Position numbers and translations under genes: made by a program. Of a stretch of DNA of 64,000 nucleotides, positions 39,405 through 49,834 are shown piece after piece (position 1 is the stretch's first letter; every line of letters starts with the position of its first letter). Location: contig NZ_JANEYT010000001.1 of the NCBI RefSeq assembly GCF_024357955.1, positions 124,001 to 188,000 of the forward strand. Direction: 5' to 3'. The notes below the pieces were generated by a model that worked only from the letters and a program-made list of their open reading frames with translations, did no database searches and was not told where the DNA came from. Origin of the DNA: Photobacterium pectinilyticum (GTDB taxonomy: Bacteria > Pseudomonadota > Gammaproteobacteria > Enterobacterales > Vibrionaceae).

Positions 39405-41069
39405 ATGTGTTCAGTATTTGGGATCCTAGACATCAAGAGTGATGCAACGGCATTACGTCAAACCGCATTGGAAATGTCTAAAAAAATGCGCCATCGCGGA
39501 CCTGACTGGTCTGGCATTTATTCATCGGATAAAGCCATTCTTGTTCACGAACGTCTGGCTATCGTCGACCTGAACAGCGGTGAACAGCCTCTTTACAATG
39601 CTGATAAAACACATGCCCTTGCGGTAAATGGTGAGATCTACAACCACAAAGAGCTACGTGCTGAATTTGCCCCAGACTACCCGTTCCAGACCGAGTCTGA
39701 CTGTGAAATCATTCTGGCGCTATACAAAGAGAAAGGCCCTGAGCTACTTGATTACCTCAACGGTATTTTCGGCTTTATCCTGTACGATGAGCAGGAAGAT
39801 GCCTACCTGATCGGCCGTGACCATATCGGCATCATTCCGCTATACCATGGCTATGACGAGCACGGTAACTACTACGTAGCCTCAGAAATGAAGGCATTGG
39901 TTCCGGTTTGTAAATCAATCAGTGAATTCCCTCCTGGCCACTTCCTATGGAGCAAAGCCGGTGAACCAACCCGCTACTACAAGCGCGACTGGATGGAATT
40001 TGATGCAGTGGTTGACGCCAAGACGGATAAAGTTGCGCTGACCGATGCATTGGAAGGTGCGGTTAAACGCCAGCTAATGACTGATGTACCTTACGGTGTA
40101 CTGCTTTCCGGTGGCTTGGATTCCTCTGTAATTTCAGCTATTACCAAGAAATTTGCCGCTCGCCGTATCGAAGATAACGAAGAGTCTGATGCTTGGTGGC
40201 CAACCCTGCACTCCTTCGCCATTGGCCTAGAAGGCGCACCGGACCTAAAAGCAGCCAAGGTTGTTGCCGATAGCATCGGCACCGTGCACCATGAACTAAC
40301 TTATACCGTTCAGGAAGGTCTTGATGCTATCCGTGATGTGATTTACCACATCGAGACTTACGATGTTACCACCATCCGCGCATCGACTCCGATGTACCTG
40401 ATGTCACGTAAGATCCGCGCAATGGGTATCAAAATGGTACTGTCAGGCGAAGGTGCCGACGAAGTTTTCGGTGGCTACCTGTACTTCCACAAAGCGCCTA
40501 ACGCTCAAGAGTTCCATGAAGAAACGGTCCGCAAGCTACTCGCACTAAACATGTTTGACTGCGCCCGTGCCAACAAATCAATGGCAGCATGGGGCATCGA
40601 AGCTCGCGTTCCTTTCCTCGATAAAGAGTTTCTGGAAGTGGCTATGCGCCTTAACCCAGAAGACAAGATGTGTGGCAACGGCAAGATGGAAAAACACATT
40701 CTGCGCGAGTGTTTCGGCCATTACCTACCAGAATCGGTTGCTTGGCGTCAGAAAGAGCAGTTCTCTGATGGCGTAGGCTATAGCTGGATTGACTCCCTGC
40801 GTGAGGTTGCTGAAGCCAAAGTGTCTGATCAACAGCTTGAAACAGCGAAGTTCCGCTTCCCATACAACACACCAACAACCAAGGAAGCTTACGTGTACCG
40901 TGAGATTTTCGAAGAGCTGTTCCCACTCGAAGATGCAGCTAAATGTGTGCCAGGTGGCCCATCAATCGCTTGCTCTAGTGCCAAAGCCATCGAATGGGAT
41001 GAGAGCTTCAAGAACAGCGCGGACCCATCAGGCCGAGCGGTGGCTGCCGTCCACAACGAAGCTTACTAA
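39405..41069 (+). CDS. asnB: Asparagine synthase B (glutamine hydrolysing)
   Basis: A 554-residue protein, normal length. Met removal would expose the catalytic Cys2 (MCSVFGI). Glutaminase domain to about 200 (RHRGPDWSG, NGEIYNHKELR), then the ATP-pyrophosphatase LLSGGLDSS and SGEGADEVFGGYLYF. Makes asparagine from aspartate. Ribosome site in GGGGTAGGTAGT before the ATG. Confidence 0.98.
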   Translation: MCSVFGILDIKSDATALRQTALEMSKKMRHRGPDWSGIYSSDKAILVHERLAIVDLNSGEQPLYNADKTHALAVNGEIYNHKELRAEFAPDYPFQTESDCEIILALYKEKGPELLDYLNGIFGFILYDEQEDAYLIGRDHIGIIPLYHGYDEHGNYYVASEMKALVPVCKSISEFPPGHFLWSKAGEPTRYYKRDWMEFDAVVDAKTDKVALTDALEGAVKRQLMTDVPYGVLLSGGLDSSVISAITKKFAARRIEDNEESDAWWPTLHSFAIGLEGAPDLKAAKVVADSIGTVHHELTYTVQEGLDAIRDVIYHIETYDVTTIRASTPMYLMSRKIRAMGIKMVLSGEGADEVFGGYLYFHKAPNAQEFHEETVRKLLALNMFDCARANKSMAAWGIEARVPFLDKEFLEVAMRLNPEDKMCGNGKMEKHILRECFGHYLPESVAWRQKEQFSDGVGYSWIDSLREVAEAKVSDQQLETAKFRFPYNTPTTKEAYVYREIFEELFPLEDAAKCVPGGPSIACSSAKAIEWDESFKNSADPSGRAVAAVHNEAY

Positions 41070-41097
41070 CCCCACCGTCTAGTTTTATGGTGTGATA

Positions 41098-41131
41098 TAA
41101 AAAAACGAGAGACTTGGCCTCTCGTTTTTTG
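41098..41131. terminator. Bidirectional terminator between asnB and the barrel gene
   Basis: AAAAAACGAGAG / CTCTCGTTTTTT, 8-base loop, between the convergent genes. Confidence 0.9.
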
Positions 41132-41150
41132 TGTTAACTGGCTACGCAAA

Positions 41151-41690
41151 CTAGAAGTAGAAGCGTGTACCAAAGACAAAGCGAGTGAAACTATCTTCGA
41201 GGCCATCTTTCGTCACATTGATATCATCCGTCGCGATGCTGTAATTCACCTCGGCACTTATCGCTACATGTGGGTTAACAAAATACTTAATCCCGCCTGC
41301 AAATTTAAGCGTCATCGCAGTCGCATCTTCAAAGTCGAAGTCAAAATCACCATCACTCCCTGACAGGTTTGCGACTTGGGCTGCTAAACCCAAATATGGC
41401 ACCCAGTTAGTGCTATTGGTAAAGTTATACTCAGTAAAAGCACCTAGCTGGAACTGCTGTGAGCTGTCACTCATGCTTACATCCAACACGCCACCGATTT
41501 CCCAATCTTCACGAATAAAATAGCCATAGGATGTGTTAAGGACAAACAGATAGTCATCAACATAGTCAAGGTCTAGACTACCTTGGAGGCCAAACTCTTG
41601 TGTCCCCTGCTCCAAAGTAACCCCTGCTAACGCTGGCGTTGCCGCCCCCAACGCTAATAATGTTGCTATTGCCACTGCATGCTTCTTCAT
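41151..41690 (-). CDS. Outer membrane beta-barrel protein (8-strand type)
   Basis: A 179-residue protein with a signal peptide cut after ALA (about 22), alternating hydrophobic strands and a final aromatic residue (TRFYF), as required for BAM recognition. Pattern fits small outer-membrane barrels (OMP_b-brl family), not a trimeric porin. The long acidic loop DGDFDFDFED is a likely surface loop. Function unknown; single gene. Confidence 0.85.
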   Translation of the reverse strand: MKKHAVAIATLLALGAATPALAGVTLEQGTQEFGLQGSLDLDYVDDYLFVLNTSYGYFIREDWEIGGVLDVSMSDSSQQFQLGAFTEYNFTNSTNWVPYLGLAAQVANLSGSDGDFDFDFEDATAMTLKFAGGIKYFVNPHVAISAEVNYSIATDDINVTKDGLEDSFTRFVFGTRFYF

Positions 41691-41776
41691 GATTATTCTC
41701 TCCTTGTTGTATGCTGCAAAATAATCATAGATGCTAGAGCAAAAAGTTACTAAATTGTTTCATTATCTTTGTGACA

Positions 41777-41806
41777 CAAAAAAGGCCAACTTACGTTGAC
41801 CTTCTT
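41777..41806 (-). terminator. Terminator of gsk
   Basis: On the minus strand AAGGTCAAC-GTAA-GTTGGCCTT plus a T-run, about 25 bp past the gsk stop. Confidence 0.85.
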
Positions 41807-41831
41807 TTTCAGCGTCTATTGGCACTAAAAC

Positions 41832-43136
41832 TTAGCGTTCCCAATATGCTTCTTCCAGGCTGTCTTCACGCTCAGGCAGGCCACGAGACAGACGCGGAGA
41901 ATGCTGCGCCAATACTTCGTAGCTCACTCGGTTCGAGTACAAGCAAACCTGTGAGAAAGACGAGTAAGTCAGGAAATCAAACTGATGCTTGCTCGACTTC
42001 GGTACATTGTCTTTGTGGTAACGGTTCGCAGACATATCGTGCAACAGTGCAGACAATGCACCATCACCGGCACCGTTGGTGTTCTTGATACGTTCAGGGC
42101 CACCCATATATGGGGCAATGTGAGAGTACACCTTGATCGGGGTCTGACACTCTGATTTCAGCATTGGGCGGCTGAATTCGTAACGGTTGAACTCAGGAAT
42201 TTCACCCGGTAGCAACGGTAGGCTGGTTTCACGCTTGGCTTCATCTTCAGTGTAGCCAGCCGTGTAAAGACCGACAGGGCCTGCAGTGCAAAGCACCAAA
42301 TCAACCCACTCAAGGGTTTTTTCAGAGGCGATCAATGGATCAGATTCACCGGTCAGGGCTTCGGCTTCATCTTCGTTCATCGCAACAACCGTCACATGAT
42401 CACGAAGGAAGTCACGCCACCACTGTGGATCATCCTCAATCACAAACTTGGTCCCCAATGTCAGAACGACAGGTACATCATGCTTCTTGGCGTATTCAAT
42501 GGCCTGCATGGTAGCTGCTGGCATTGGGTCGCCGTCTTTACAACGTACCAGGTAAGCGGTGAGTACCAAGGCTGAAGCGCGTTTAAACACATCTTCCGGA
42601 ATGCTGCTTGGGTCAAGCTGGTTCATGCGCCCTTCGTTGATCGCGAAAGTGCGCTCGCCTTCTTTAGAGATCAGAGCGAAACAACGGCCGATAGGGCCAT
42701 TGACCGGTTGCAGGTGGTTCATATCCATACGGCTTGATGTGTTGCACAGATAACGATAGGCATAGCTGCCAATTTCGATATCTTTACTCATCACACCCAA
42801 TAGGACCGATTTATCATCAGCCAACACCGAGTAGTTATGGAGGGTATTACCGATAGTACCACCAGCGAATTCATGGCTGATCAGTTCTTTTTCTTTCAGC
42901 TCACGGTATAGCGCTTCAGCTTTCTCATCGGAGATCACCAACGAGTGACCTTTACTTAGCTCATAGCGTTCCAGGAATTCATCTTCGACGCATGCTTCAA
43001 TATCAACCAGTGTCTGGTCAATACCGACAATATGCGTGCGTGTTAATCGCTTGTCTTGCTTAGCTTGACTAAGAAGGGGATCACGAGCATGGACCGGGAA
43101 ATAATGCTTCGATTTGCGTTGGCCTGGAAATTTCAT
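41832..43136 (-). CDS. gsk: Inosine/guanosine kinase
   Basis: A 434-residue PfkB-family kinase, usual length. GGTIGNTLHNYSVL (substrate region) and the anion-hole motif NTNGAGDGALS near residue 350 with catalytic Asp. Phosphorylates inosine and guanosine to IMP/GMP for purine salvage. In E. coli the gene is also near hemH-adk. Confidence 0.96.
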   Translation of the reverse strand: MKFPGQRKSKHYFPVHARDPLLSQAKQDKRLTRTHIVGIDQTLVDIEACVEDEFLERYELSKGHSLVISDEKAEALYRELKEKELISHEFAGGTIGNTLHNYSVLADDKSVLLGVMSKDIEIGSYAYRYLCNTSSRMDMNHLQPVNGPIGRCFALISKEGERTFAINEGRMNQLDPSSIPEDVFKRASALVLTAYLVRCKDGDPMPAATMQAIEYAKKHDVPVVLTLGTKFVIEDDPQWWRDFLRDHVTVVAMNEDEAEALTGESDPLIASEKTLEWVDLVLCTAGPVGLYTAGYTEDEAKRETSLPLLPGEIPEFNRYEFSRPMLKSECQTPIKVYSHIAPYMGGPERIKNTNGAGDGALSALLHDMSANRYHKDNVPKSSKHQFDFLTYSSFSQVCLYSNRVSYEVLAQHSPRLSRGLPEREDSLEEAYWER

Positions 43137-43197
43137 GTCAATGAGCTGTCTGTTGAGAAATTTTTGCGAATTCTATCACAGAATATAGAACAAAAAA

Positions 43198-43232
43198 GAA
43201 AAAGCTCTCACAGAATGTGAGAGCTTTGTAGC
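43198..43232 (-). terminator. Terminator of hemH
   Basis: On the minus strand AAAGCTCTCACA-TTC-TGTGAGAGCTTTTT with more T beyond. About 70 bp past the hemH stop. Confidence 0.87.
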
Positions 43233-43299
43233 TAATCAGGAAAGTTATCCATACAGGGCGTTAAGCTATGGCGACACTCGGTCGCTATTAGGTTAATCC

Positions 43300-44295
43300 C
43301 TACCAACCTTGGCTATGTTGCTTTACCAGCGAAGCCATTAATTTGATATGGTCTGGGCTGTCATTCAGGCAAGGGATCAAATTGAAACTCTCCCCGCCGG
43401 CTTCAATAAAGACCTCTTTGCACCCTTCGGCGATCTCTTCCAGCGTTTCTAGGCAGTCCACCGAAAATGCCGGGCAAATCACATCAAGACGCTTCACGCC
43501 TTTTTGAGCCAACTCTCGAATCGTCCCTTCAGTATAAGGCTTGAGCCATTCTTCACGGCCGAAAATAGACTGATAGCTCATACTCATTTGCTCACGCGGC
43601 ATGTCGAGTTGTTCAGCCAGCAGAGCCGTGGTGCCATTACAGTGTTCAGGATACGGGTCGCCATTGTCAGCATAGCGCTTTGGTATCCCATGGTAAGAAC
43701 ACAGCAGATAATCAGCCTTGCCGTTCTCTTGCCAAAAATCAGTAACAGATTCAGCCAGCGCTGAGATGTAATCAGGATGGTCAAAATAGTGGTTCACAAA
43801 GCGCAACTCGGGGATCTCCGCCCTCGCCTTAAGCACCTTCGCCACTTTATCGAACACCGCCGCAGTGGTGGTACGTGAGTACTGCGGGTATAAAGGAAGC
43901 ACCAATACGCGTTCGCAGCCCTGCTGCTTGAGTGCATCAAGGCCATCGAGCATACTCGGACTACCGTAGGTCATGCCCAACTCAACGGGTACTCCCAGGG
44001 AGTCTTGCAATGCCTGCTGCTGACGTTTCGAATACACCATCAGTGGAGAGCCTTCATTCATCCATACTGACTGGTACAGCTTGGCAACTTTCGGCGCGCG
44101 GACAGGCAAAATTACCCCGTGTAAGATCGGACACCATAGCCAACGGTTCATATCAACCACACGATGGTCATGAAGGAATTCAGATAGAAACCGCTTCACT
44201 CCAGCCGGTGTTGCTTCATCTGGTGTTCCCAGATTAACTAGCAGAACCCCATACGGGCGGGTTTGATTATTGTTATCTATGTTTTGCTCGCTCAT
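43300..44295 (-). CDS. hemH: Ferrochelatase
   Basis: A 331-residue enzyme that inserts Fe(II) into protoporphyrin IX. Motifs: LVNLGTPDE near the start, [15 protein letters not shown] (catalytic His) and [15 protein letters not shown] (catalytic Glu region). The ATG at 44295 (MSEQNIDNN) has AAGGA just upstream; an in-frame GTG at 44307 would add four residues. Between gsk and adk, as in other gammaproteobacteria. Confidence 0.95.
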   Translation of the reverse strand: MSEQNIDNNNQTRPYGVLLVNLGTPDEATPAGVKRFLSEFLHDHRVVDMNRWLWCPILHGVILPVRAPKVAKLYQSVWMNEGSPLMVYSKRQQQALQDSLGVPVELGMTYGSPSMLDGLDALKQQGCERVLVLPLYPQYSRTTTAAVFDKVAKVLKARAEIPELRFVNHYFDHPDYISALAESVTDFWQENGKADYLLCSYHGIPKRYADNGDPYPEHCNGTTALLAEQLDMPREQMSMSYQSIFGREEWLKPYTEGTIRELAQKGVKRLDVICPAFSVDCLETLEEIAEGCKEVFIEAGGESFNLIPCLNDSPDHIKLMASLVKQHSQGW

Positions 44296-44419
44296 ATCAT
44301 CCTTCACGCTAACGGCGGTAATGGCCGATCAAGTCAACTATGGGTTGATATAACTGTATCAGTTTTCTTTTCAGTCGGTTATACCTTATCAGATAATAAT
44401 TAGATCATTTTTCTGCAAT

Positions 44420-44453
44420 AAAAAAGCGGGCTGACCCAATGGCCAGCCCGCTT
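44420..44453 (-). terminator. Terminator of adk
   Basis: AAGCGGGCTG...CAGCCCGCTT stem; the T-run is on the minus strand (A-run 44419-44425). About 25 bp after the adk stop. Confidence 0.88.
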
Positions 44454-44477
44454 GAAAACTTGCTAAGCAACGTGCGA

Positions 44478-45152
<675 letters not shown>

Positions 45153-45306
45153 TCAAAGAAGTGAAAAATACACTGATTAAGCCGTAGTCGCAAGCCCAGT
45201 CCCTGACTGGGCTGCGATTACATGCTGTATCAGAATACAATTTGACACCGGTAGCTGGCGATTAGACCTTCGTCATACCCTACTCCGGCGCTATTTTTCC
45301 CTTACA

Positions 45307-47205
45307 TTAGCCAAGCAGTTTATTCACCGCGGCAAGGAACTGGGATGGATCGTCCATCGTGCCCTTCTCCGCCAGCATCGCCTGCCCCAACAACATTTCC
45401 ACCCAACGGCCAAAGACTTCCTCGTCAGCTTCATCAGCCATCTTAATCACCAATGGGTGCTCCGGGTTCAACTCAAAAATGTATTGGACTTCTGGTGCGT
45501 CATGGCCTGCAGCAGCCAAAAGTTTCGCCATTTGGGTACCCATCTCATTTTCATCGGTGACCACAACAGCTGGAGTGTCTTTTAGCTTGAACGTAGTACG
45601 TACGTCTTTCACCCTTTCGCCAAGGTACGTTTTGCTTCGCTCAACTACCGATTGGAAGGCTTCTTCTGTTTCCTTGCGTTTCTCTTTCTCTTCTTCCTGT
45701 TCAAAGGCAGACAGATCAAGGTCGGCTTTGGTGATCGCTTGGAATGACTTACCGTCGAATTCTGGCAGATGGCCCATCAACCACTCGTCGATGCGATCAT
45801 GCATTAGCAGCACTTCCAACCCTTTGCTGCGGAACTGCTCTAGGTGTGGGCTGTTCTTCGCCGCGCTGAAGCTGTCAGCCGTCAGGAAGTAAATTTTATC
45901 CTGACCTTCTTTCATCCGCTCGATGTAACCAGAAAGCGAAACAGTCTGCTCAACGGTTTCGGCATGGGTTGAACTGAAGCGAAGTAGCTTGGCGATCTTC
46001 TCGCGGTTAGTGAAATCTTCCACCGGGCCTTCTTTCAGTACCTGACCGAATTCATTCCACAGCGTTTGGTATTTGTCAGCGTCTTTGCTCGCCAAACGCT
46101 CCATCATGGTCAGAGCACGCTTGGTACATGCCTTGCGCAGTGACTGAGTTACCTTGTTGTCCTGTAGGATTTCTCGCGATACGTTCAGCGGTAAATCGTT
46201 CGAGTCAATTAGGCCGCGCATAAAGCGCAGGTAAGACGGCATAAACTGCTCAGCGTCATCCATAATGAAGACGCGTTGAACATACAGTTTCAGGCCGTGC
46301 TTGCTGTCGCGATTGTGCATATCCCAAGGCGCTTTCGATGGGATATACAGCAGGCTGGTGTAATCCTGCTTACCTTCAACGCGGTTATGACTCCAGGTCA
46401 ACGGCTCGGCAAAATCATGGGATACATGATTGTAGAATTCTTTGTATTCTTCTTCAGAAATATCTGACTTATTGCGGGTCCAAAGCGCTTGCGCTTTATT
46501 GATTTGCTCCCACTTACGACCTGTTTCCTTCCCTTCCTCGTCACGCTCAACGGTTTGGATATGAACAGGAATACCGATATGATCCGAGTATTTGCCGATG
46601 ATCTCACGCAAGCGGTGCTCACTCAGGAATTCCTTCTCGTCTTCACGAAGGTGAAGCACGATTTCGGTACCTCGGCTCTCTTTTTCGATATCTTCAATCG
46701 TGTAGTCACCTTCACCACCCGACTGCCATGACACCGCTTGATCGGCTGCAACACCCGCTGCACGGGTATTCACGGTCACGGAATCTGCCACGATAAAAGC
46801 AGAATAAAAGCCGACACCGAATTGGCCAATCAGCTGAGAGTCTTTCGTCTCATCTTCGCTCAGCTTGGCGAAGAAGTCCTTAGTACCTGACTTGGCAATC
46901 GTACCCAGGTGCTCAATCACATCATCGCGACTCATACCGATGCCATTGTCACTGATGGTTAGCGTACCAGCCTGCTCGTTGAAAGATAGCTTCACGCCAA
47001 GCTCGGCATCATTTTCATACAAGTCTGGCTGAGATAGTGCACGGAAACGCAACTTATCTGCGGCATCGGACGCATTAGAAATCAACTCGCGCAAAAAGAT
47101 CTCTTTGTTGGAGTACAAAGAATGAATCATCAATTGCAGCAGCTGCTTCACCTCAGACTGAAAACCACGGGTTTCCTTGTTTTTATGGATAGTGTGTTCG
47201 CTCAT
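45307..47205 (-). CDS. htpG: HSP90-type chaperone HtpG
   Basis: A 632-residue chaperone. GHKL ATPase domain with [17 protein letters not shown] and [11 protein letters not shown], middle domain with the catalytic Arg ([16 protein letters not shown]), and a dimerisation end. The ATG at 47205 ([16 protein letters not shown]) has GGAG 7 bases upstream; the longer frame to 47235 lacks support. A sigma32-type promoter lies upstream. Divergent from toxR, as in Vibrio. Confidence 0.97.
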   Translation of the reverse strand: MSEHTIHKNKETRGFQSEVKQLLQLMIHSLYSNKEIFLRELISNASDAADKLRFRALSQPDLYENDAELGVKLSFNEQAGTLTISDNGIGMSRDDVIEHLGTIAKSGTKDFFAKLSEDETKDSQLIGQFGVGFYSAFIVADSVTVNTRAAGVAADQAVSWQSGGEGDYTIEDIEKESRGTEIVLHLREDEKEFLSEHRLREIIGKYSDHIGIPVHIQTVERDEEGKETGRKWEQINKAQALWTRNKSDISEEEYKEFYNHVSHDFAEPLTWSHNRVEGKQDYTSLLYIPSKAPWDMHNRDSKHGLKLYVQRVFIMDDAEQFMPSYLRFMRGLIDSNDLPLNVSREILQDNKVTQSLRKACTKRALTMMERLASKDADKYQTLWNEFGQVLKEGPVEDFTNREKIAKLLRFSSTHAETVEQTVSLSGYIERMKEGQDKIYFLTADSFSAAKNSPHLEQFRSKGLEVLLMHDRIDEWLMGHLPEFDGKSFQAITKADLDLSAFEQEEEKEKRKETEEAFQSVVERSKTYLGERVKDVRTTFKLKDTPAVVVTDENEMGTQMAKLLAAAGHDAPEVQYIFELNPEHPLVIKMADEADEEVFGRWVEMLLGQAMLAEKGTMDDPSQFLAAVNKLLG

Positions 47206-47311
47206 TTCAACTCCGAAACTTGTATCAATAAACATTCAGGGGTCTAAAACAGCCGCATACCTGGTGCTGCATCCCTTTACATTTCACTTTAAGCAAAGTG
47301 TCTGAGTATAT

Positions 47312-47339
47312 AGATGTGGCCAAACGCATCAATTTCAAC
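47312..47339 (-). promoter_or_regulatory. Sigma32 (heat-shock) promoter of htpG
   Basis: On the minus strand: -35 GTTGAAA (47333-47339), 13-base spacer, -10 CCACATCT (47312-47319). Consensus is CTTGAAA-N13-15-CCCCATnT; one mismatch in each box. The leader would be about 100 bases. Confidence 0.7.
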
Positions 47340-47462
47340 CTAAAATGCAGCTTTTATGTTTTTGATGTTTTTTCAGAACCGTTTTTTATAATTTTTACAT
47401 TCAGATGAGATTCAGGGTATGCATGGTATATATTCGCCGCAGGCGTACCCTTGGTGCTAAAA

Positions 47463-48329
47463 ATGAATAAATTAGAAAGTAAATTCCTTATTGGTCAACG
47501 TTTTTTGTTTGATCCATATGACAACAGCTTGATCGACCAACACGAAAGTGATGAGCTTACTCGCCTCGGCAGTAATGAAAGCCGGGCTCTCAGTTTGCTT
47601 ATCGAAGATCCAGGAGCCATCATCACTCGCCACCGCCTACATGAATATGTATGGCGAGAGCAAGGTTTTGAGGTGGATGACTCAAGCCTGACCCAAGCCA
47701 TTTCTACCTTAAGAAAAGCGCTTAAAGACTCCACAAAATCACCGGAATTCATCAAAACCGTACCCAAACGCGGTTACCAGATGATTGCCATGGTTGAGTC
47801 GCTGTCAGAGATCGACTCTAGCACCAGTGCCGAGCAGGCTGAAACACTGGCCGAGAAATTGGACGAGCCGTCTGAAATTGAACGTGAACTGTTTGAGCAC
47901 AGCCAGCAGGTCACGACAGCCAAAACGTATTCACCTGCTTCTCATTCACAGACTCCAAAACGCCCACTACCGATGGCAGCGATCTCTGGTGTACTGGTAC
48001 TGATGGCCCTGCTATTACCTATTCTTGTTAACCTCGGAATGCCACCAAAGTCAGCGGCTTTCGAGCCTTTTGCCGTTGTCGATGATGTTCCGGTCCTTAC
48101 CCCGGCCAACCATCCTTCGCTAACACAATGGCAAGGCATGATCACCCAATGCGTTGAAAGCTATCTTAGCTACCACCCGGCAGACAAGCGTCCAATGGAA
48201 GTCATTGTGTCTGGCGGCCAACACTCTCAGCTGTGGGTTAACTATGTTCACTCGTTTGATAATCCAGCTGAGAATGTGACCCTTCGTTTGTTGACTAGCC
48301 ATAAGGACAATGTTTCGATATGTCAGTAA
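47463..48329 (+). CDS. toxR: Transmembrane transcriptional regulator ToxR
   Basis: A 288-residue protein from ATG 47463. Cytoplasmic OmpR-type winged helix (about 15-110) with RLGSNESRALSLL and the conserved WREQGFEVDDSSLTQAIST, TVPKRGYQ; a linker; one membrane helix (about 170-190); a periplasmic domain with two Cys (ITQCVES, SICQ) that can form the known disulfide. It controls outer-membrane porins in vibrios. The toxS start overlaps its end by 10 bases. Confidence 0.96.
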   Translation: MNKLESKFLIGQRFLFDPYDNSLIDQHESDELTRLGSNESRALSLLIEDPGAIITRHRLHEYVWREQGFEVDDSSLTQAISTLRKALKDSTKSPEFIKTVPKRGYQMIAMVESLSEIDSSTSAEQAETLAEKLDEPSEIERELFEHSQQVTTAKTYSPASHSQTPKRPLPMAAISGVLVLMALLLPILVNLGMPPKSAAFEPFAVVDDVPVLTPANHPSLTQWQGMITQCVESYLSYHPADKRPMEVIVSGGQHSQLWVNYVHSFDNPAENVTLRLLTSHKDNVSICQ

Positions 48330-48868
48330 ATACTCACAAACAGACCGCAAAACATTTTGTTTATCGGTATTGGGCATTTATCCTGTTTGGCCTATCCGTC
48401 CTGTTCAGTACTTGGCTTTATTACTCCAGCGACTACATGCAAGAGCAACTCCTGCTCTCTCGCGAGTGGCAATCAAAGACTGTAAGCCGCATCGAAGAGA
48501 CCGAGATAGAGCAACTCGGTATGCTGCGCCGTGTCGAGCAAACCAGCCATGTGGTATACCTACCGAACTACACTTATTCGCGCATCACCTTGATGAGGCT
48601 TTTCAGTGACAATGAACAACCACTCACCATCCATATATCGGAGTCAGGCAAGTGGGATGTCAGCGGTAAGTACCTACTGACCGAACCTCTGGAATTCAAA
48701 GATATTACTTCAGGCACCAATGAAGACTTCCAACCAGAACATCTGCAGATCATCAACCAAATTTACCGTATGGATGCTCAGCAGAGCCGAAGAATGGATA
48801 TCATTGACGAGAAGACCATCTTGCTTACCAGCTTGTCGTACGGCTCGCATATTCTTTACTCGCTGTAA
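48320..48868 (+). CDS. toxS: ToxR-partner periplasmic protein ToxS
   Basis: A 182-residue protein with an N-terminal anchor (YWAFILFGLSVLFSTWLYY, about 16-35) and a periplasmic domain that stabilises ToxR. Family features: SGKWDVSGKYLLTEPLEF and ILLTSLSYGSHILYSL at the end. Overlaps toxR. A terminator follows directly. Confidence 0.95.
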   Translation: MSVNTHKQTAKHFVYRYWAFILFGLSVLFSTWLYYSSDYMQEQLLLSREWQSKTVSRIEETEIEQLGMLRRVEQTSHVVYLPNYTYSRITLMRLFSDNEQPLTIHISESGKWDVSGKYLLTEPLEFKDITSGTNEDFQPEHLQIINQIYRMDAQQSRRMDIIDEKTILLTSLSYGSHILYSL

Positions 48869-48890
48869 GCCAAACATTCGAACTTAATTA

Positions 48891-48920
48891 ACCGCTCAGC
48901 AATGGGCGGTTTTGTTTTTT
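48891..48920 (+). terminator. Terminator of toxRS
   Basis: ACCGC-...-GCGGT stem followed by a long T-rich run, 23 bp after the toxS stop. The heptamer array begins right after the T-run. Confidence 0.85.
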
Positions 48921-48921
48921 G

Positions 48922-49026
48922 GGCGATAGGCGATAGGCGATAGGCGATAGGCGATAGGCGATAGGCGATAGGCGATAGGCGATAGGCGATAGGCGATAGG
49001 CGATAGGCGATAGGCGATAGGCGATG
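48922..49026. repeat. Heptanucleotide tandem array (GGCGATA x14, plus one GGCGATG)
   Basis: Fourteen perfect GGCGATA units (48922-49019) and a last unit ending in G, total 105 bp, directly after the toxS terminator. Same class as 19404 and 24863; likely length-variable. Confidence 0.97.
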
Positions 49027-49073
49027 CAGATTTTAGAAAAGCCCACTAGATTTCAAGCTCTTGCTCTTTGTTC

Positions 49074-49239
49074 TTATACCAACCTACATAAATATTTGAT
49101 CAGTCTTGCTGGTTAAAACCGCTGTTCTCTGCGTTAGATATTTTGTAATTAGAGCCACTAGTTACTGCAATATCTGCCTTGATAACAACGATTTTTCCAG
49201 TGCAAATACTTGATCAACTACTTATCCAGATTGGTATTA
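49074..49239 (-). repeat. MITE-like palindromic repeat, copy 2
   Basis: A 166-bp copy in reverse orientation relative to 7497-7663, with about five base differences. Ends ATACCAA and TTGGTAT. It lies between the toxS heptamer array and the csrB-type RNA. Confidence 0.85.
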
Positions 49240-49277
49240 CTCGTGCCTAGGGCCAAGAGCCGTTTTTGCCGCTCTTA

Positions 49278-49665
49278 AACAAGAACGGGCGCAACTTTCG
49301 TTGCGCCCTTAGGTCTTACATGCAGCAGTCCCGCTACTATGGTGCTCCCTGCATCATTCCATTGAATTGCTGTAGTCCGTCAGCATATTCCTTTTATTCT
49401 TCATCCTGAAGTTGTCCTTTGGCCTTCCTGACCTGCCAGCATATCCTATACTGACTCTCAACATCCTTCCTGGAGGGGTCCCTAACTTCGTCCTGAAGTG
49501 GTCCTTTTGTCATCCTGACGGGTAAACATCCTGTTTACCTTTTGCCGTTCCCCGGCTATTCCTTCACAGTCCTTGTTCGATATACCATCCTAGTACACCG
49601 GTCTCATCCTGAGACTCCCCAATCCTTGGGTATTTCCTGTTCCGTTCCGTCAGCTCCTTCCGACA
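49278..49665 (-). ncRNA. csrB: CsrB-family regulatory RNA (CsrA sponge)
   Basis: On the minus strand about 390 bases with about 28 GGA triplets, many in the loop contexts typical of CsrA sites (GTCAGGATGAC, TTCAGGATGAA, CAGGA, AAGGA). The 3' part GCAGGGAGCA...GTAGC...CTGCTGC matches the conserved 3' region of E. coli CsrB. It ends in the hairpin GGGCGCAA/TTGCGCCC (49287-49308) and a T-rich tail. A -10-like TATATT (49672-49677) sets the start near 49665. No ORF here is convincing. CsrB RNAs sequester CsrA/RsmA and so relieve its repression of target mRNAs. Confidence 0.92.
49287..49308 (-). terminator. Terminator hairpin of the csrB-type RNA
   Basis: An 8-bp perfect stem GGGCGCAA / TTGCGCCC with a six-base loop, followed on the minus strand by GTTCTTGTTT. 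A second hairpin (49255-49276, AAGAGC/GCTCTT) lies just beyond it. Confidence 0.85.
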
Positions 49666-49834
49666 CCTATAAATATACGCCAGTGGGCCGAATAAAATAG
49701 CAACCTCAGGTGAAGCTCTCTTTTGCAATAAAATTGACAAACAGAAAGAGGCAATAAAATCACAATAAATACAGAAGCTTAATTTAAAACTAGTCGATTT
49801 ACCCCTATATATATCACCTTCATTTCTCACGAGC

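Noticed and set aside
48922-49026. Tandem array considered as a CRISPR
   Set aside because: The unit is 7 bp with no spacers and no cas genes nearby.
49564-49830. An 88-residue minus-strand frame
   Set aside because: It overlaps the csrB-type RNA and its promoter. The product is Cys/Arg-rich with no family, and GGA spacing explains the sequence better.
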